Positions 42,821 through 52,391 are shown, counted from the stretch's first letter. The stretch: 64,000 nt of DNA from Fructilactobacillus cliffordii (GCF_024029355.1 NZ_CP097117.1:372001-436000), one strand, 5' to 3'. The notes: generated by a model not told the origin, from the letters alone. A program made the numbers and translations.

Positions 42821-43579
42821 TTATTGAGCCGTGTAACCACCATCAACAACTAATTCAGTTCCAGTGGTAAACTTCGATTCATCTGAAGCAAGGTAAACGC
42901 AGGCATATGCGATATCTTCTGGTGCTCCAAGGTGTCCCATTGGCGTCTTGGTTCTTTGTGACATCGCTTTTTCCAAATCAGCTGAAATCATAGGAGTCTT
43001 AATGTAGCCAGGATGAACAGAGTTAACTCGAATTCCATCATCTTTTAAAGCACAATCTAAAGCGGCCGACTTAGTCATCATTTTAACTGCCCCTTTAGAA
43101 GCATTATAAGCCCCTAAAATCGGATCTCCGACAATTCCTTCAATGGAAGACATGTTAATAATCGATCCCGCAATAGAATGTTTTCTCATTTGGTTAATTG
43201 CTTCTCGAAGGCCATAGAAAACTCCATTCAAATCAATTGCAAGAACCTGGTTCCATTCTTCATCAGTCGTATCAGCAATAGTCTTACCTAATCCAATCCC
43301 AGCATTATTAACCAAGGTTGTTACCGGTCCAAAGTCCTTTTCTGTTTCCTCAAAGATTTCGTTCCACTGTTTAGAATTAGAAACATCTTGTTTGAGGTAC
43401 TTAGCGGAACCAGCTATCTTCGCATTAAGTTTTTCAACCGCTGCTTGCCCTTCATCGTCTTTTCGACAGGTAATGGTAACTTTAGCGCCCTCTTCCACAA
43501 ATTGTTCTGCGACTGCATAACCAATCCCTTTACTACCACCAGTAATAATTGCTACTTTATCTTTCATTCGGTTTGCCAT
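42821..43579 (-). CDS. short-chain dehydrogenase, R-specific alcohol dehydrogenase type
   Basis: 252 residues from the ATG at 43577-43579 (GGAGG upstream; the open frame extends eight codons further). The cofactor motif is TGGSKGIGYAVAEQF, then NNAG, with a catalytic Ser in INMSSIEG and YNASKGAVK containing the Tyr and Lys. MANRMKDKVAIITGG and the C-terminal VDGGYTAQ closely follow the NADPH-dependent R-specific alcohol dehydrogenases of L. brevis and L. kefiri. The true substrate is not known. Confidence 0.88.
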   Translation of the reverse strand: MANRMKDKVAIITGGSKGIGYAVAEQFVEEGAKVTITCRKDDEGQAAVEKLNAKIAGSAKYLKQDVSNSKQWNEIFEETEKDFGPVTTLVNNAGIGLGKTIADTTDEEWNQVLAIDLNGVFYGLREAINQMRKHSIAGSIINMSSIEGIVGDPILGAYNASKGAVKMMTKSAALDCALKDDGIRVNSVHPGYIKTPMISADLEKAMSQRTKTPMGHLGAPEDIAYACVYLASDESKFTTGTELVVDGGYTAQ

Positions 43580-43733
43580 GAAAATCAACCTCCAGCTAAT
43601 CAATATTCAAATTGGTGTAAGCGCTATCACTTATCCTGACTTAATTATAACCTATAACTAATAGATTGAAAAAATAATTTTATTTAAAGTATCTTATAAA
43701 AATTAAGCACGATTTAAATACGTAAAAATACAA

Positions 43734-43770
43734 AAAAGGAACTCCCCAATCATTGAGGGAGTTCCTTTTG
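43734..43770. terminator. bidirectional terminator upstream of the dehydrogenase, downstream of hicB
   Basis: AAAGGAACTCCC and GGGAGTTCCTTTT pair around CAATCATTGA. It lies just after the hicB stop on the minus strand. Confidence 0.8.
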
Positions 43771-43783
43771 CATTTAATCACAA

Positions 43784-44170
43784 TTATTTCACTACTTCAT
43801 ACAAAGCATCCGTTAAGACCCGTGAAAGATTAATGTGTTCCCGTTTGGCCTTTTCCTTTAACGCCTTAGGAATGGTCACGTTCGTCCGGACCGTTTTGGA
43901 ATACCGTCTTTTAAAATCATCAATGTTGATCGCAACGTAAACTAAATTTTCATCATCTTGTAAATTTAAATCATTGGGATTTGATGCTTGCGGATAATCC
44001 TTTCCATCCACATCTTCTAACAAATTTCCCATTGCATCCTGAGCCATTCGAATTGCATCCTCAACGTTGTCACCTTGCGTATAACCACCATCAATGTCTG
44101 GAATGGTCACAAAAACATCATGTGCTTCTTGTTTCAAAATCACTGGGTAAACCAAAATTTTTTCTGCCAT
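43784..44170 (-). CDS. HicB-family antitoxin-like protein (orphan)
   Basis: 128 residues. The N-terminal partial RNase H fold (YPVILKQEAHDVFVTIPDID, GGYTQGDNVEDAIRMAQDAM) is followed by a C-terminal ribbon-helix-helix RTNVTIPKALKEKAKREHIN. This is a typical HicB of the DNA-binding type. No HicA toxin gene is found in the 155 bp upstream or in the downstream gap, so it is either an orphan regulator or the residue of a lost toxin-antitoxin pair. Confidence 0.8.
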   Translation of the reverse strand: MAEKILVYPVILKQEAHDVFVTIPDIDGGYTQGDNVEDAIRMAQDAMGNLLEDVDGKDYPQASNPNDLNLQDDENLVYVAINIDDFKRRYSKTVRTNVTIPKALKEKAKREHINLSRVLTDALYEVVK

Positions 44171-44324
44171 ACTATTGACTCCAGTTTTACGTCATTTATT
44201 AATTTGAATTAATGCATCATGATTTATGTAAATCAAATTATACATACAAAGTGCGCATTGAACCAGCTAAATCTCTTCACAAAAAAACAGGACCAACCCA
44301 TCAGTCAGTCCCGCTTCATCTCAT

Positions 44325-44855
44325 TTATTCTAAATTAGAGTGCCGCTTGCGCATGTCCGCTTCACTAACTTCGGCAAACTGCATGTAAGCCAGCGTTAGC
44401 GCATCCCCAAACAACCACACGGATTGTTCGAACAAACTCCCCATCGGTTGAACAGAAGCCTGTTCTTCGCCCACTAAGTCTTTGCTCTTTCCGGGCAACA
44501 ATGTCACCTGCTGAGCTAAGTCTGCCAACGGTGATTCATCAATAGTAGTCAACAACCACCCGTCAGCATCCGCTTGCCGCGCGGCTTTAGCAATATTGAC
44601 CGTCCCCGTCGTGGTTCCCGACGCCGAAGCAACCAGCAACAAATCACCAGCTTGAATTGCCGGGGTCGTGGTTTCACCCACTACGTAGGCAGTTTTGCCT
44701 AACTGCATCAGGCGCATTGCCAGGCCCCGCAAGGCAAGACCAGAACGACCACCACCGTAGACAAAGATACGTGGTGCTTGTTGTAGCCGTTCCAACTCTG
44801 CCTTAGTGGTTGTCACGTCTTGTCGGCCTAATTCTGCCAGAATCGTTTGCCACAT
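44325..44855 (-). CDS. hxlB: 6-phospho-3-hexuloisomerase
   Basis: 176 residues with a SIS domain: FVYGGGRSGLALRGLAMRL, TTPAIQAGDLLLVASASGTT and the C-terminal QPMGSLFEQSVWLFGDAL typical of PHI. Converts hexulose 6-phosphate to fructose 6-phosphate. Ten bases downstream of hxlA, confirming the assignment. Confidence 0.9.
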   Translation of the reverse strand: MWQTILAELGRQDVTTTKAELERLQQAPRIFVYGGGRSGLALRGLAMRLMQLGKTAYVVGETTTPAIQAGDLLLVASASGTTTGTVNIAKAARQADADGWLLTTIDESPLADLAQQVTLLPGKSKDLVGEEQASVQPMGSLFEQSVWLFGDALTLAYMQFAEVSEADMRKRHSNLE

Positions 44856-44865
44856 CAGTCTGCGC

Positions 44866-45492
44866 CTACTTTAATTTAGCTTTGAATTCAGCAGCAGTCC
44901 TGGCAGGATCATCCGTTGTGGCAATTCCACCACCGACAATCAAGAGGTCCGGATCAGCAGCCTTAACTTCATCCACGTTATCGAGCTTAATGCCCCCAGC
45001 AATCGCCGTCTTAGTGTGCGTAACGTTTTCCTTAATCTTAGCAAAAGTAGCGAATGGCGTTTCACCCTTGGCTTGTAAATCATAACCAGTGTGAGTTCCA
45101 ATGTAGTCGGCTCCCATGGCATCAATTTCACGAGCCCGTTTAGCCACATCAGTCACCCCAATCATGTCCACCAGGATTTCCTTGCCAGCATCGTGAGCGG
45201 CCTTAACGGCATCCTTAATGGATTGATCTTCAGCTACCCCTAAAATAGTAGTGATGTCAGCACCGTACTTAAAGGCTTGGTCCACTTCGTAGGAAGCCAC
45301 GTCCATAATCTTTAAGTCGGCCAACAAAGTGATGTCTGGAAATTGCTTTCTAATCTTAGCTAACCCTTCCAAACCAAAGTTAATTACCAATGGAGTTCCG
45401 TATTCAAAAATATCGATACCATCCTTCGTTTTGTCGATTAATTGAATAGCGCCGTCCACATCTTCTAGATCAATTGCGAGTTGAATTTTCAT
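44866..45492 (-). CDS. hxlA: 3-hexulose-6-phosphate synthase
   Basis: 208 residues of the orotidine decarboxylase superfamily, with ADLKIMDVASYEVDQAFKYG and the C-terminal AIAGGIKLDNVDEVKAADPD typical of HPS. Joins ribulose 5-phosphate and formaldehyde, or runs in reverse to make ribulose 5-phosphate from fructose 6-phosphate via hxlB. In a lactic acid bacterium the pair may serve formaldehyde removal or pentose supply. The first gene of a two-gene unit. Confidence 0.92.
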   Translation of the reverse strand: MKIQLAIDLEDVDGAIQLIDKTKDGIDIFEYGTPLVINFGLEGLAKIRKQFPDITLLADLKIMDVASYEVDQAFKYGADITTILGVAEDQSIKDAVKAAHDAGKEILVDMIGVTDVAKRAREIDAMGADYIGTHTGYDLQAKGETPFATFAKIKENVTHTKTAIAGGIKLDNVDEVKAADPDLLIVGGGIATTDDPARTAAEFKAKLK

Positions 45493-45634
45493 AATTAATT
45501 ACCCCTTACTTATTTTTTGTATGCTGTATTACCTTATCATACTGAATTCCATCCACAAAAAGATGTGCTTACAGCGTCAATAAAAAAGCAATTTATAGTG
45601 TGCTCACTTATATGTACAAGAATTATAATCATAA

Positions 45635-45674
45635 AAATACCCCCTAAATTAAAGATTTAATTTAAGGGGTATCG
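45635..45674. terminator. terminator between the dld and hxlA units
   Basis: ATACCCCCTAAATTAAA and TTTAATTTAAGGGGTAT pair around a two-base centre, forming a long AT-rich stem with a GC base. Confidence 0.7.
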
Positions 45675-45701
45675 CTTAATTGTGATTAAACTTAGAGAAA
45701 T

Positions 45702-47393
45702 TTATTGCCAGTTTTTCTTCTTTGAAGTTAAACCAATTCCTGGGTTAAACGTATTCGTCGGATCATTTTCCCGGTAGTGATGTACCAATGCTTCCGGAGC
45801 GTGGTACAAGTGCCCCACGTTGTGTTCAGCTGGGTAAATGGCTCCCCGCGCGTCAAATAATTTTAACATTTCCTTTTTCAGTTCGTGAGCATCCACGCCT
45901 GGTTTCAAAATGTAATCCTGATGCATCACGTGATCTAAAAAGTGACCGTAATACATCTTGTACTGAATCTGTTCATCAATTTCCTTTGGTAAGGTTTCAA
46001 ACCATTTTTCTTCGTTGCGTGGTAAAGCCACGTCCAACGGTAAGATTTGGTTCCCTTGCTTTTGATGGGTTTCTTGGTACCGAATTGGCACAGAAGCCGC
46101 CACGTACCGGTGAATAGCTGCCACATTAGCTTCGTGTGGCGTACATTCAAAGTAGCCACCTTCGTTGTCCTTAAAGAACTCATCAAGGTACTGTTTTGCT
46201 TCGGTAATCCCATCGTCTGCTACCTTCAGTTGCAGATAGTGGTCATACTTGTTCCGGAACTCTTCCATTCGTTTCGGCAATTGGTTCGGGAAGAGTACGC
46301 TGGACTTTTGCAAGGTCCGGTCAATAAAGTCTGGTTTGAACGTGGGAATGTGCCGTAATTTCCGTTCGGTAGCGGCCCGGAAACTAAACAGGAACGGCAA
46401 CGGATTAGTTCCCAGGTATTCAATCACCATTAGGGAGTCTTTTCCATACTTCTTTGCCAGGTCATAAGCATCCTTGTGCATATATTCCCCAGAAATTGGC
46501 AGGTGCTTGAACTTCGTCAGGATGTGCCGTCTTAATTTTTCTAAGACGTCTGGATCGTTAGTTCCAATGTAAAAGACCTTGGTTTCCTTGGGCTTCGGAT
46601 ACGTATCCAACCGAACGGCAAAAGCAACTAACTTACCGGCTGAACCAGAAACTTCGTAGAGTTCTTGTGGATCAGCGTTGTAACGGGTCGGTTGTTCAGA
46701 AGTGACGTTGCGCACCCGTTCCTCGTAGTTCCGGTTGTGCCCCACGCGGTCTGGATCATATTGAACATCCTTAGCAGAGTAATTGTGGTTTTCAAGGTTC
46801 GTTAAAATTTCTTCCGGCGTGCTTCCGAGCTCAATGCCGAGGTGATTAACTAACTTGAGTTGCCCGTCAGCGGTAATTTGTGCGTACAAAGCTAGCTCGG
46901 TATAAGCTGGTCCCCGTTGAATCAAGGCCCCACCGGAGTTGTTGTTAATCCCGCCAATGACCGTGGCCCCAATGTTAGAAGACCCAATCACAGAGTGCGG
47001 ATCACGATGAACTTTGTCCAGGTTCGTTTCTAATTTATGCAACGTGGTCCCCGGAAAGGCAATCACCTGCTTGTTATCATCAATCAGCTGCATGCCTTTA
47101 ATTCGCATCACGTTAATCACTAGCACGTCGCGGTCGTATCCACCATCGGTAGGTACGGAACCCTCTGTTAAACCGGTGTTAGCGGCCTGCATGATTACAA
47201 TCAAGTCGTTTTTTTGGACCACTTGCAAAATCTTCCAGAGTTCTAACAATGAACCCGGACGAACCACGGCTAACGCGTCTCCACGACCAGAACGATACCC
47301 TTCCCGATACTGCAGTGATTTTTCTTTTGAAGTAATCACATAACGATTGCCAACGATGTTTTCTAAGTCATTAATTACTGTCATTGTCCTCAA
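45702..47393 (-). CDS. dld: FAD-dependent D-lactate dehydrogenase
   Basis: 563 residues. The N-terminal FAD-binding domain (VVRPGSLLELWKILQVVQKN, GGYDRDVLVINVMRIKGM, VIGGINNNSGGALIQRGPAY) is followed by the membrane-associated D-LDH domain ending YPAEHNVGHLYHAPEALVHHY. It oxidises D-lactate to pyruvate with electrons passing to quinone. The start may be the TTG at 47391-47393 or the ATG at 47382-47384; GAGG is only three bases from the ATG, which disfavours it slightly. Confidence 0.9.
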   Translation of the reverse strand: MRTMTVINDLENIVGNRYVITSKEKSLQYREGYRSGRGDALAVVRPGSLLELWKILQVVQKNDLIVIMQAANTGLTEGSVPTDGGYDRDVLVINVMRIKGMQLIDDNKQVIAFPGTTLHKLETNLDKVHRDPHSVIGSSNIGATVIGGINNNSGGALIQRGPAYTELALYAQITADGQLKLVNHLGIELGSTPEEILTNLENHNYSAKDVQYDPDRVGHNRNYEERVRNVTSEQPTRYNADPQELYEVSGSAGKLVAFAVRLDTYPKPKETKVFYIGTNDPDVLEKLRRHILTKFKHLPISGEYMHKDAYDLAKKYGKDSLMVIEYLGTNPLPFLFSFRAATERKLRHIPTFKPDFIDRTLQKSSVLFPNQLPKRMEEFRNKYDHYLQLKVADDGITEAKQYLDEFFKDNEGGYFECTPHEANVAAIHRYVAASVPIRYQETHQKQGNQILPLDVALPRNEEKWFETLPKEIDEQIQYKMYYGHFLDHVMHQDYILKPGVDAHELKKEMLKLFDARGAIYPAEHNVGHLYHAPEALVHHYRENDPTNTFNPGIGLTSKKKNWQ

Positions 47394-47495
47394 TCTTCTT
47401 TCTATGTACAGTTAACTTGTAACCGTTTTCTTAACCTAAAACCATTATAATTCATCTAATTTGTTTTCACAATATTAATGTAAACTTCACAAACT

Positions 47496-47537
47496 AAAAA
47501 GCAACTTCAAACAAAAAATGATTGAAGGTGCTTTTTG
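47496..47537. terminator. bidirectional terminator
   Basis: AAAAAGCAACTTCAA and TTGAAGGTGCTTTTT pair between the amidotransferase stop and the dld promoter region. Confidence 0.75.
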
Positions 47538-47558
47538 CTATGCTTTAATTACATAACT

Positions 47559-48275
47559 TCACAAATCCGCCCGTTGGAAAAAAGTAGTGAATAATTGTTC
47601 CTGACTCACATCCGTTTGCCATAAATCTTCAGGATGCCACTGGACACCCAACAGCAATCCCGAATCATCTTCCACTGCTTCCGGTACTCCATCGGCGGCT
47701 TCCGCTACCACATGAAGGTTGGGGGCAATTCGATTTAAGCCCTGATGATGCCGTGAGTTCACCCCGGTTTGGGTTCCTAACGCTTGTGAAAGCTGGGTAC
47801 CTGGTTCTACTTTGACCTCATGTACCTCTGCTTTCGCTAATTTCCCCCGTTGCTCGTGAATCTGCGGGTGACCCGGAAATTCGGTCGGCAAATCCTGATA
47901 CAAACTTCCCCCAAACGCCACGTTTAACAGTTGATAGCCACGGCAAATCCCTAACACCGGTTTGTGTTGATCTAATGCTGCTTTAGCGACTGCAAATTCA
48001 AATTCATCGTGTGGTTCATAGCTAGCAGTGGTTTCTTCCTGCGGGCTTTCATTAAAAAACTCCGGATCAATGTCCTGACCACCAGGAATAATCACTGCAT
48101 CCACCATCTCAACTAGTTCTGGGGCTAATTCCGGTTTAACCACCGGTAAAATCACCGGAATATGCTGATGCTTAGTCACCACGTCAATAAACGTTTTCGG
48201 CAAGCAATTGGCCAATGGTTGGCAGTAGAGGTTGGGTTCCCCAAGGTTCACATTAGCTGTAATTCCAATTCTCAT
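47559..48275 (-). CDS. class I glutamine amidotransferase-like hydrolase (gamma-glutamyl-GABA hydrolase type)
   Basis: 238 residues of the peptidase C26/PuuD type. The nucleophile cysteine is in GICRGYQLLNVAFGG near residue 111, the early block is IIPGGQDIDP, and the catalytic His/Glu pair is in GVQWHPEDLW. These enzymes cleave gamma-glutamyl bonds, for example of gamma-Glu-GABA, but the substrate in lactobacilli is unsettled. Encoded alone, between dld and an M20 deacylase. Confidence 0.88.
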   Translation of the reverse strand: MRIGITANVNLGEPNLYCQPLANCLPKTFIDVVTKHQHIPVILPVVKPELAPELVEMVDAVIIPGGQDIDPEFFNESPQEETTASYEPHDEFEFAVAKAALDQHKPVLGICRGYQLLNVAFGGSLYQDLPTEFPGHPQIHEQRGKLAKAEVHEVKVEPGTQLSQALGTQTGVNSRHHQGLNRIAPNLHVVAEAADGVPEAVEDDSGLLLGVQWHPEDLWQTDVSQEQLFTTFFQRADL

Positions 48276-48376
48276 TGGTCATCTTCCTTTCTCTAGATTA
48301 ATCCTTGTTATCATGACAACAAAAAAGCCTTTAATTAAAATTAAAGACCATTTTACCCTTCAATTAAGCGAAATGT

Positions 48377-49603
48377 TTACTTTAAGTACTCTGCAAATAA
48401 TTTTTCGTAAATTTCAATGAAATCGAACCACATTTGTTCCGAGGCCGCTTCGTTAGTTTGGTGCATTTTTAGTGGATTTCCGGGGCCAAAGACAGCGTAA
48501 TTAGCACCTTCCAGTTTGTCCCGAAGTAATTCCGAAGCATCGGTACCACCAGCTGCACTCAACACAGCCAGCTTGTCAGTCGCAAAGGGATTGAATCCCT
48601 GCTTTTCCAACATTTCGGCTCCTTGTTGCTGTTCCTCTGCAGAATAGTGCATCGACTGCATGTACGGCGTGGCAATCTTTACAATTTCCTGGATTAAGCG
48701 GGAGTCTGATTTAGCAACCACCGGCGGAATGTTCATCAGCAACTTAACCTGAATTTCCCCTTCGTGGGTTGCGTTAAATTCATCTAACGTTTCGTTAAAA
48801 TCCGCAATCACGGCTTCATTATTATACTCCGGGACAATTCGAGTATTAATTTGCGCTTCTGCCTTAGCAGGAATGGCATTAATTTGAATCCCACCTTTAA
48901 AGATATCAACCGTAAACGTGGTCTTTCCTAACACGGAATCAGGACGTTGTTCCGCTTTTTGTTCAATCTTGGTCTTAACCGCTTCTAAAAAGTCCATCAA
49001 ATTTTGAATGGCGTTAATTCCAAAGTTGGGTCGCGAACTGTGCGCTGCTTTTCCGACGGCAGTGACGATAAAATCCACTTCCCCCTTGTTCGCATACACC
49101 GTTCGATAACCCGTTGGTTCTGCAATTAGCAGCGTATCAGAGTCCTGCATTACTCCTTCCGCGTGCAAGGCACGGGAACCCCGCATATCACTTTCTTCTC
49201 CAGCAGTTAAAACGAGGCGGAGGGTTCCGTTTAAAGGCACCTGGCGGTCGTGGAGTTCAATCATGGCAATTACTAAAGCAGCCACACCGCCCTTCATGTC
49301 AGTTACTCCACTTCCGTAAAACTGACCATCTTTTTGCACCAGTTCAAACGGATCCGTGTCCCAATCATCTTCATCAACGGCTACCGTATCTAAGTGTCCA
49401 CTAACGGTAAAAACAGGCTTTTGGCCCGTGCCAATTTCTGCAATTAAGTTCGCCTGTTGGTGGCCTAAATTATGGATTTCACTTTTAATTCCGTGTTCTG
49501 CCAGTAAATCCTGAATGTACTCAGCGGCCGCGAGTTCGTTGCCATCAATTGTTTTAACCCCAACTAACTGCCGTAAGACTGCTAGTTTTTCCTGTTGTTC
49601 CAT
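48377..49603 (-). CDS. M20-family deacylase (ArgE/DapE type)
   Basis: 408 residues. Metal ligands are in TVSGHLDTVAV, GSGVTDMKGGVAALV and LVLTAGEESDMRG, and the dimerisation domain contains AHSSRPNFGINAIQNLMDFL. The C-terminal ligand region is FGPGNPLKMHQTNEAAS. The family covers succinyl-diaminopimelate desuccinylase, acetylornithine deacetylase and dipeptidases. A second paralogue is at 51190. The substrate cannot be chosen from sequence. Confidence 0.85.
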   Translation of the reverse strand: MEQQEKLAVLRQLVGVKTIDGNELAAAEYIQDLLAEHGIKSEIHNLGHQQANLIAEIGTGQKPVFTVSGHLDTVAVDEDDWDTDPFELVQKDGQFYGSGVTDMKGGVAALVIAMIELHDRQVPLNGTLRLVLTAGEESDMRGSRALHAEGVMQDSDTLLIAEPTGYRTVYANKGEVDFIVTAVGKAAHSSRPNFGINAIQNLMDFLEAVKTKIEQKAEQRPDSVLGKTTFTVDIFKGGIQINAIPAKAEAQINTRIVPEYNNEAVIADFNETLDEFNATHEGEIQVKLLMNIPPVVAKSDSRLIQEIVKIATPYMQSMHYSAEEQQQGAEMLEKQGFNPFATDKLAVLSAAGGTDASELLRDKLEGANYAVFGPGNPLKMHQTNEAASEQMWFDFIEIYEKLFAEYLK

Positions 49604-49626
49604 TTTTATCCACCTAACTTTACAAC

Positions 49627-50151
49627 TTATTTTAATTTTTTAACGAAGACTAAATCGGTTTGCGGATCATCACCAAGTTCAAAGGTATGGGTAGTTTCTT
49701 GATGAAAGCCGATTTCTTGGTAAAAAGCCTTAGCCTTTTCATTTTCACTCCATACCCCTAACCACATATAATCTTCATCCCGTTTGACTGCGGTCTCTTC
49801 AGCAAAGGCCAAAAGTTTCGTCCCTAACCCCTGCCGTTTAAAAGCGGGCAGAACGTAGAGTTTTTCAACTTCCAGTGACTTCCCATGATAATTTTCGGTT
49901 TGCGCTTCATCAAAATTTAGCTTCATATAACCCCCAATTCTACCATTCACCAAAATAAAGTAAAAGGCACAATTGGGTTGTTGCAGCTGCTTTTTAACCT
50001 GCTCCAAAGAGTAATTTTGCTCCAAATAATCCGCAATGTTATGGTCAGCAGAGGTACCCCGATATGTATCCCAAAAGGTTTTCACAATCATTTGGTGTAA
50101 ATTTCGGACCGTCTGTTTGCTATTCGTTAAATGTTTAATCTCAGTTGTCAT
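49627..50151 (-). CDS. GNAT N-acetyltransferase
   Basis: 174 residues. The acetyl-CoA-binding motif is LPAFKRQGLGTKLLAFAEET, followed by MWLGVWSENEKAKAFYQEIG and FHQETTHTFELGDD, resembling spermidine/PaiA-like acetyltransferases. Target unknown. Single gene 23 bp from the M20 gene start and possibly co-transcribed with it. Confidence 0.82.
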   Translation of the reverse strand: MTTEIKHLTNSKQTVRNLHQMIVKTFWDTYRGTSADHNIADYLEQNYSLEQVKKQLQQPNCAFYFILVNGRIGGYMKLNFDEAQTENYHGKSLEVEKLYVLPAFKRQGLGTKLLAFAEETAVKRDEDYMWLGVWSENEKAKAFYQEIGFHQETTHTFELGDDPQTDLVFVKKLK

Positions 50152-50286
50152 GTGAACTCCAATATTAATTTATGCTTACCAAATAATAATTAAGATCCCG
50201 TCAATTGACTAAAAGTTAAAACTAATCATTAGTTAATGTCCGTTAGTATAGCTTATTTGCATTGGAAGTCAATCTAAATTTAAATA

Positions 50287-50322
50287 AAAAAGGAATCCGC
50301 ACAACATAACGTTCGGATTCCT
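50287..50322. terminator. bidirectional terminator
   Basis: AAAGGAATCCGCAC and GTTCGGATTCCTTTA pair upstream of the GNAT gene and downstream of the DJ-1 family gene on the minus strand. Confidence 0.75.
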
Positions 50323-50350
50323 TTATTTGATACATTCCTAAATCTAAAAA

Positions 50351-51049
50351 TCAGTCTTTCTTATTCTTTAAATTTGCCACTAATTTTTCTGCCACTTCTT
50401 TGGGAGAAGCTGGGTTTTGACCGGTAATTAAATGCCCATCCTGAACCACAAAACTTTTAAAAGGCATCCCCTTCTGAAAATCAGCCCCGTGGCTAGTGGC
50501 CACCTTTTCATTTAGAAACGGAACTCGTTTGGAATTACCACTTAATAGTTCTTCACTAGTGGTAAAACCTGTAATCTTTTTGCCCGTAATTAGATAGTTC
50601 CCATTGGCTAACTTAACGTTCAATAAGCCGGCAATCCCATGACAGACGGAACAAAGATAACCATTCTGCTCATAAATTGATAAGGCAAGCTTTTGTAAAG
50701 GTTGATTATTGAAGAAATCGAACATAACCCCATGACCACCCGTAAAATAAATTGCTTCATAATCAGCAGGATTAACTTGTTGGGGACTCAGGGTAGCTGC
50801 TAACCCCCGACTCTGATAATCGTTGGTTAAGTACGTTTTTAACGTTTCATCATTAACATATGAATCTTTCATACTCCGCGGATCAAGTGGAACATATCCA
50901 CCATTTGGACTGACGTAATCAATTGTAAATCCAGCGTGTTCCATCACCGTTACAAATTCGGCTGATTCGCCTAACCATAATCCAGTTAAATGATTAGTTC
51001 CCGCAAAATTTGCGACGTTTGTTTCCACTACCAAAATTTTTTGATGCAT
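50351..51049 (-). CDS. DJ-1/PfpI (Hsp31-like) family protein
   Basis: 232 residues. The nucleophile-elbow cysteine is in LCSVCHGIAGLLN near residue 136, preceded by YFTGGHGVMFDF. The length and layout follow the Hsp31/glyoxalase III-like branch of type 1 amidotransferase-domain proteins, which act on glyoxals or misfolded proteins. Encoded alone and divergent from the M20 gene at 51190. Confidence 0.87.
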   Translation of the reverse strand: MHQKILVVETNVANFAGTNHLTGLWLGESAEFVTVMEHAGFTIDYVSPNGGYVPLDPRSMKDSYVNDETLKTYLTNDYQSRGLAATLSPQQVNPADYEAIYFTGGHGVMFDFFNNQPLQKLALSIYEQNGYLCSVCHGIAGLLNVKLANGNYLITGKKITGFTTSEELLSGNSKRVPFLNEKVATSHGADFQKGMPFKSFVVQDGHLITGQNPASPKEVAEKLVANLKNKKD

Positions 51050-51189
51050 GTGTTTTTGCCTCCAGCTCTTCTTTTGCTTTTATTCTACCTAATTCAGTCG
51101 CCAATCACCAAAAAGACGCTTTTATTTCCCGTTAAATTGACTTTTGCTAAGTTTCGGTTATTCTAGTAGAAAAAGAAAGGACGAACGCA

Positions 51190-52332
51190 ATGAATCCTAC
51201 TGAAAAAATCAAACTACTCTCTGATTTAGTTGCCATTCGTTCCATTAATAACTATGAAGAGCAGGTAGCGCAATACCTAGCATCCGTGTTTACTGAACAT
51301 GGAATTGCAAATAAGTTGATTTCGTATGCCCCCAACCGATCCAACCTAGTTGCAGAAATTGGTAGTGGGCACCCGGTTACGGTCTTTAACGGACATGCTG
51401 ACGTGGTGGCTGTTAATGATGAGTGGAATACAGACCCATTTGTTCTCACTGAAAAAAATAATGAGTTGTACGGACGTGGTGCTTGCGATATGAAAAGCGG
51501 ATTAGCAGCAATGGTAATTGCCATGCTTGAATTACAAGCAACTAAAACTCCATTAACTGGGACCGTGCGCTTTTTATTAACAGTTGGTGAGGAAGTCGGT
51601 GAATACGGTGCCGAGCAGTTAACTACCATGGGCTATATGGATGATGTTGATGCATTAATCATTGGGGAACCAACTGGCTATGAAATTTGTTATGCACACA
51701 AAGGTTCCCTTGACATCCAAATTGATTCTAAGGGAACCGATGCCCATAGCTCAATGCCCCAATTGGGTAACAATGCCCTCCAAAATTTACTTGACCTCGT
51801 TGAAATCATTGATCACCGCTTACATCAGGTTACGGAGTCAGACGATGCTACTGGAGCATTTCTATTTAATTTTACTGTTTTTAACTCCGGCTCCCAGGTT
51901 AATTCCATCCCTGGAACTGCAACCGTTTCTTTAAACGCTCGGACAATCGAAAATTTTGATAACGATGCAGTTTTAAAATTAATTAAATCAGCAGTTAATG
52001 AATTGCAGCAAAAGGATGCTAAATATCGCTTTGACATTAAAGTCCTCATGGATTTACCTCCTGTCGATGGTGTGAAAGAAACCCAATTAATCGAACGGGG
52101 AAAAGTCGTAGGAAAACAGGTTACCGGAAAACCAATCAAAACGTTTGGAGCAGCTTATACGACAGATGCAGCTAAACTACTAGTTAAAAAACAAAAAGAT
52201 TTTCCGTTTATGATTTTTGGACCAGGAAATCAATCTTTACACTGTACCAATGAATACATTACTAAAGACATGTACTTTAACTTCATTGAAATTTACAAAC
52301 AGTTAATGCTTAATAATGGAATTACCCATTAG
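51190..52332 (+). CDS. M20-family deacylase (ArgE/DapE type)
   Basis: 380 residues, paralogue of 48377. Metal-binding blocks are TVFNGHADVVAVND, GRGACDMKSGLAAMVIA and LTVGEEVGEYGAEQ, with the dimerisation segment TDAHSSMPQLGNNALQNLLD and the late ligand region FGPGNQSLHCTNEYI. Probable succinyl-diaminopimelate desuccinylase or peptide deacylase. AAAGGA precedes the ATG. The two copies share order of motifs but differ clearly in sequence, so they are not a recent duplication. Confidence 0.85.
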   Translation: MNPTEKIKLLSDLVAIRSINNYEEQVAQYLASVFTEHGIANKLISYAPNRSNLVAEIGSGHPVTVFNGHADVVAVNDEWNTDPFVLTEKNNELYGRGACDMKSGLAAMVIAMLELQATKTPLTGTVRFLLTVGEEVGEYGAEQLTTMGYMDDVDALIIGEPTGYEICYAHKGSLDIQIDSKGTDAHSSMPQLGNNALQNLLDLVEIIDHRLHQVTESDDATGAFLFNFTVFNSGSQVNSIPGTATVSLNARTIENFDNDAVLKLIKSAVNELQQKDAKYRFDIKVLMDLPPVDGVKETQLIERGKVVGKQVTGKPIKTFGAAYTTDAAKLLVKKQKDFPFMIFGPGNQSLHCTNEYITKDMYFNFIEIYKQLMLNNGITH

Positions 52333-52340
52333 GCAACAAC

Positions 52341-52379
52341 AAAAGGCTTCGTGATAATTTAATCACGAAGCCTTTTTAA
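52341..52379. terminator. bidirectional terminator
   Basis: AAAGGCTTCGTGATAA and TTATCACGAAGCCTTTTT-type pairing (TTTAATCACGAAGCC) between the M20 gene and the convergent adhesin gene. Confidence 0.85.
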
Positions 52380-52391
52380 TTAGTAAGAAGT

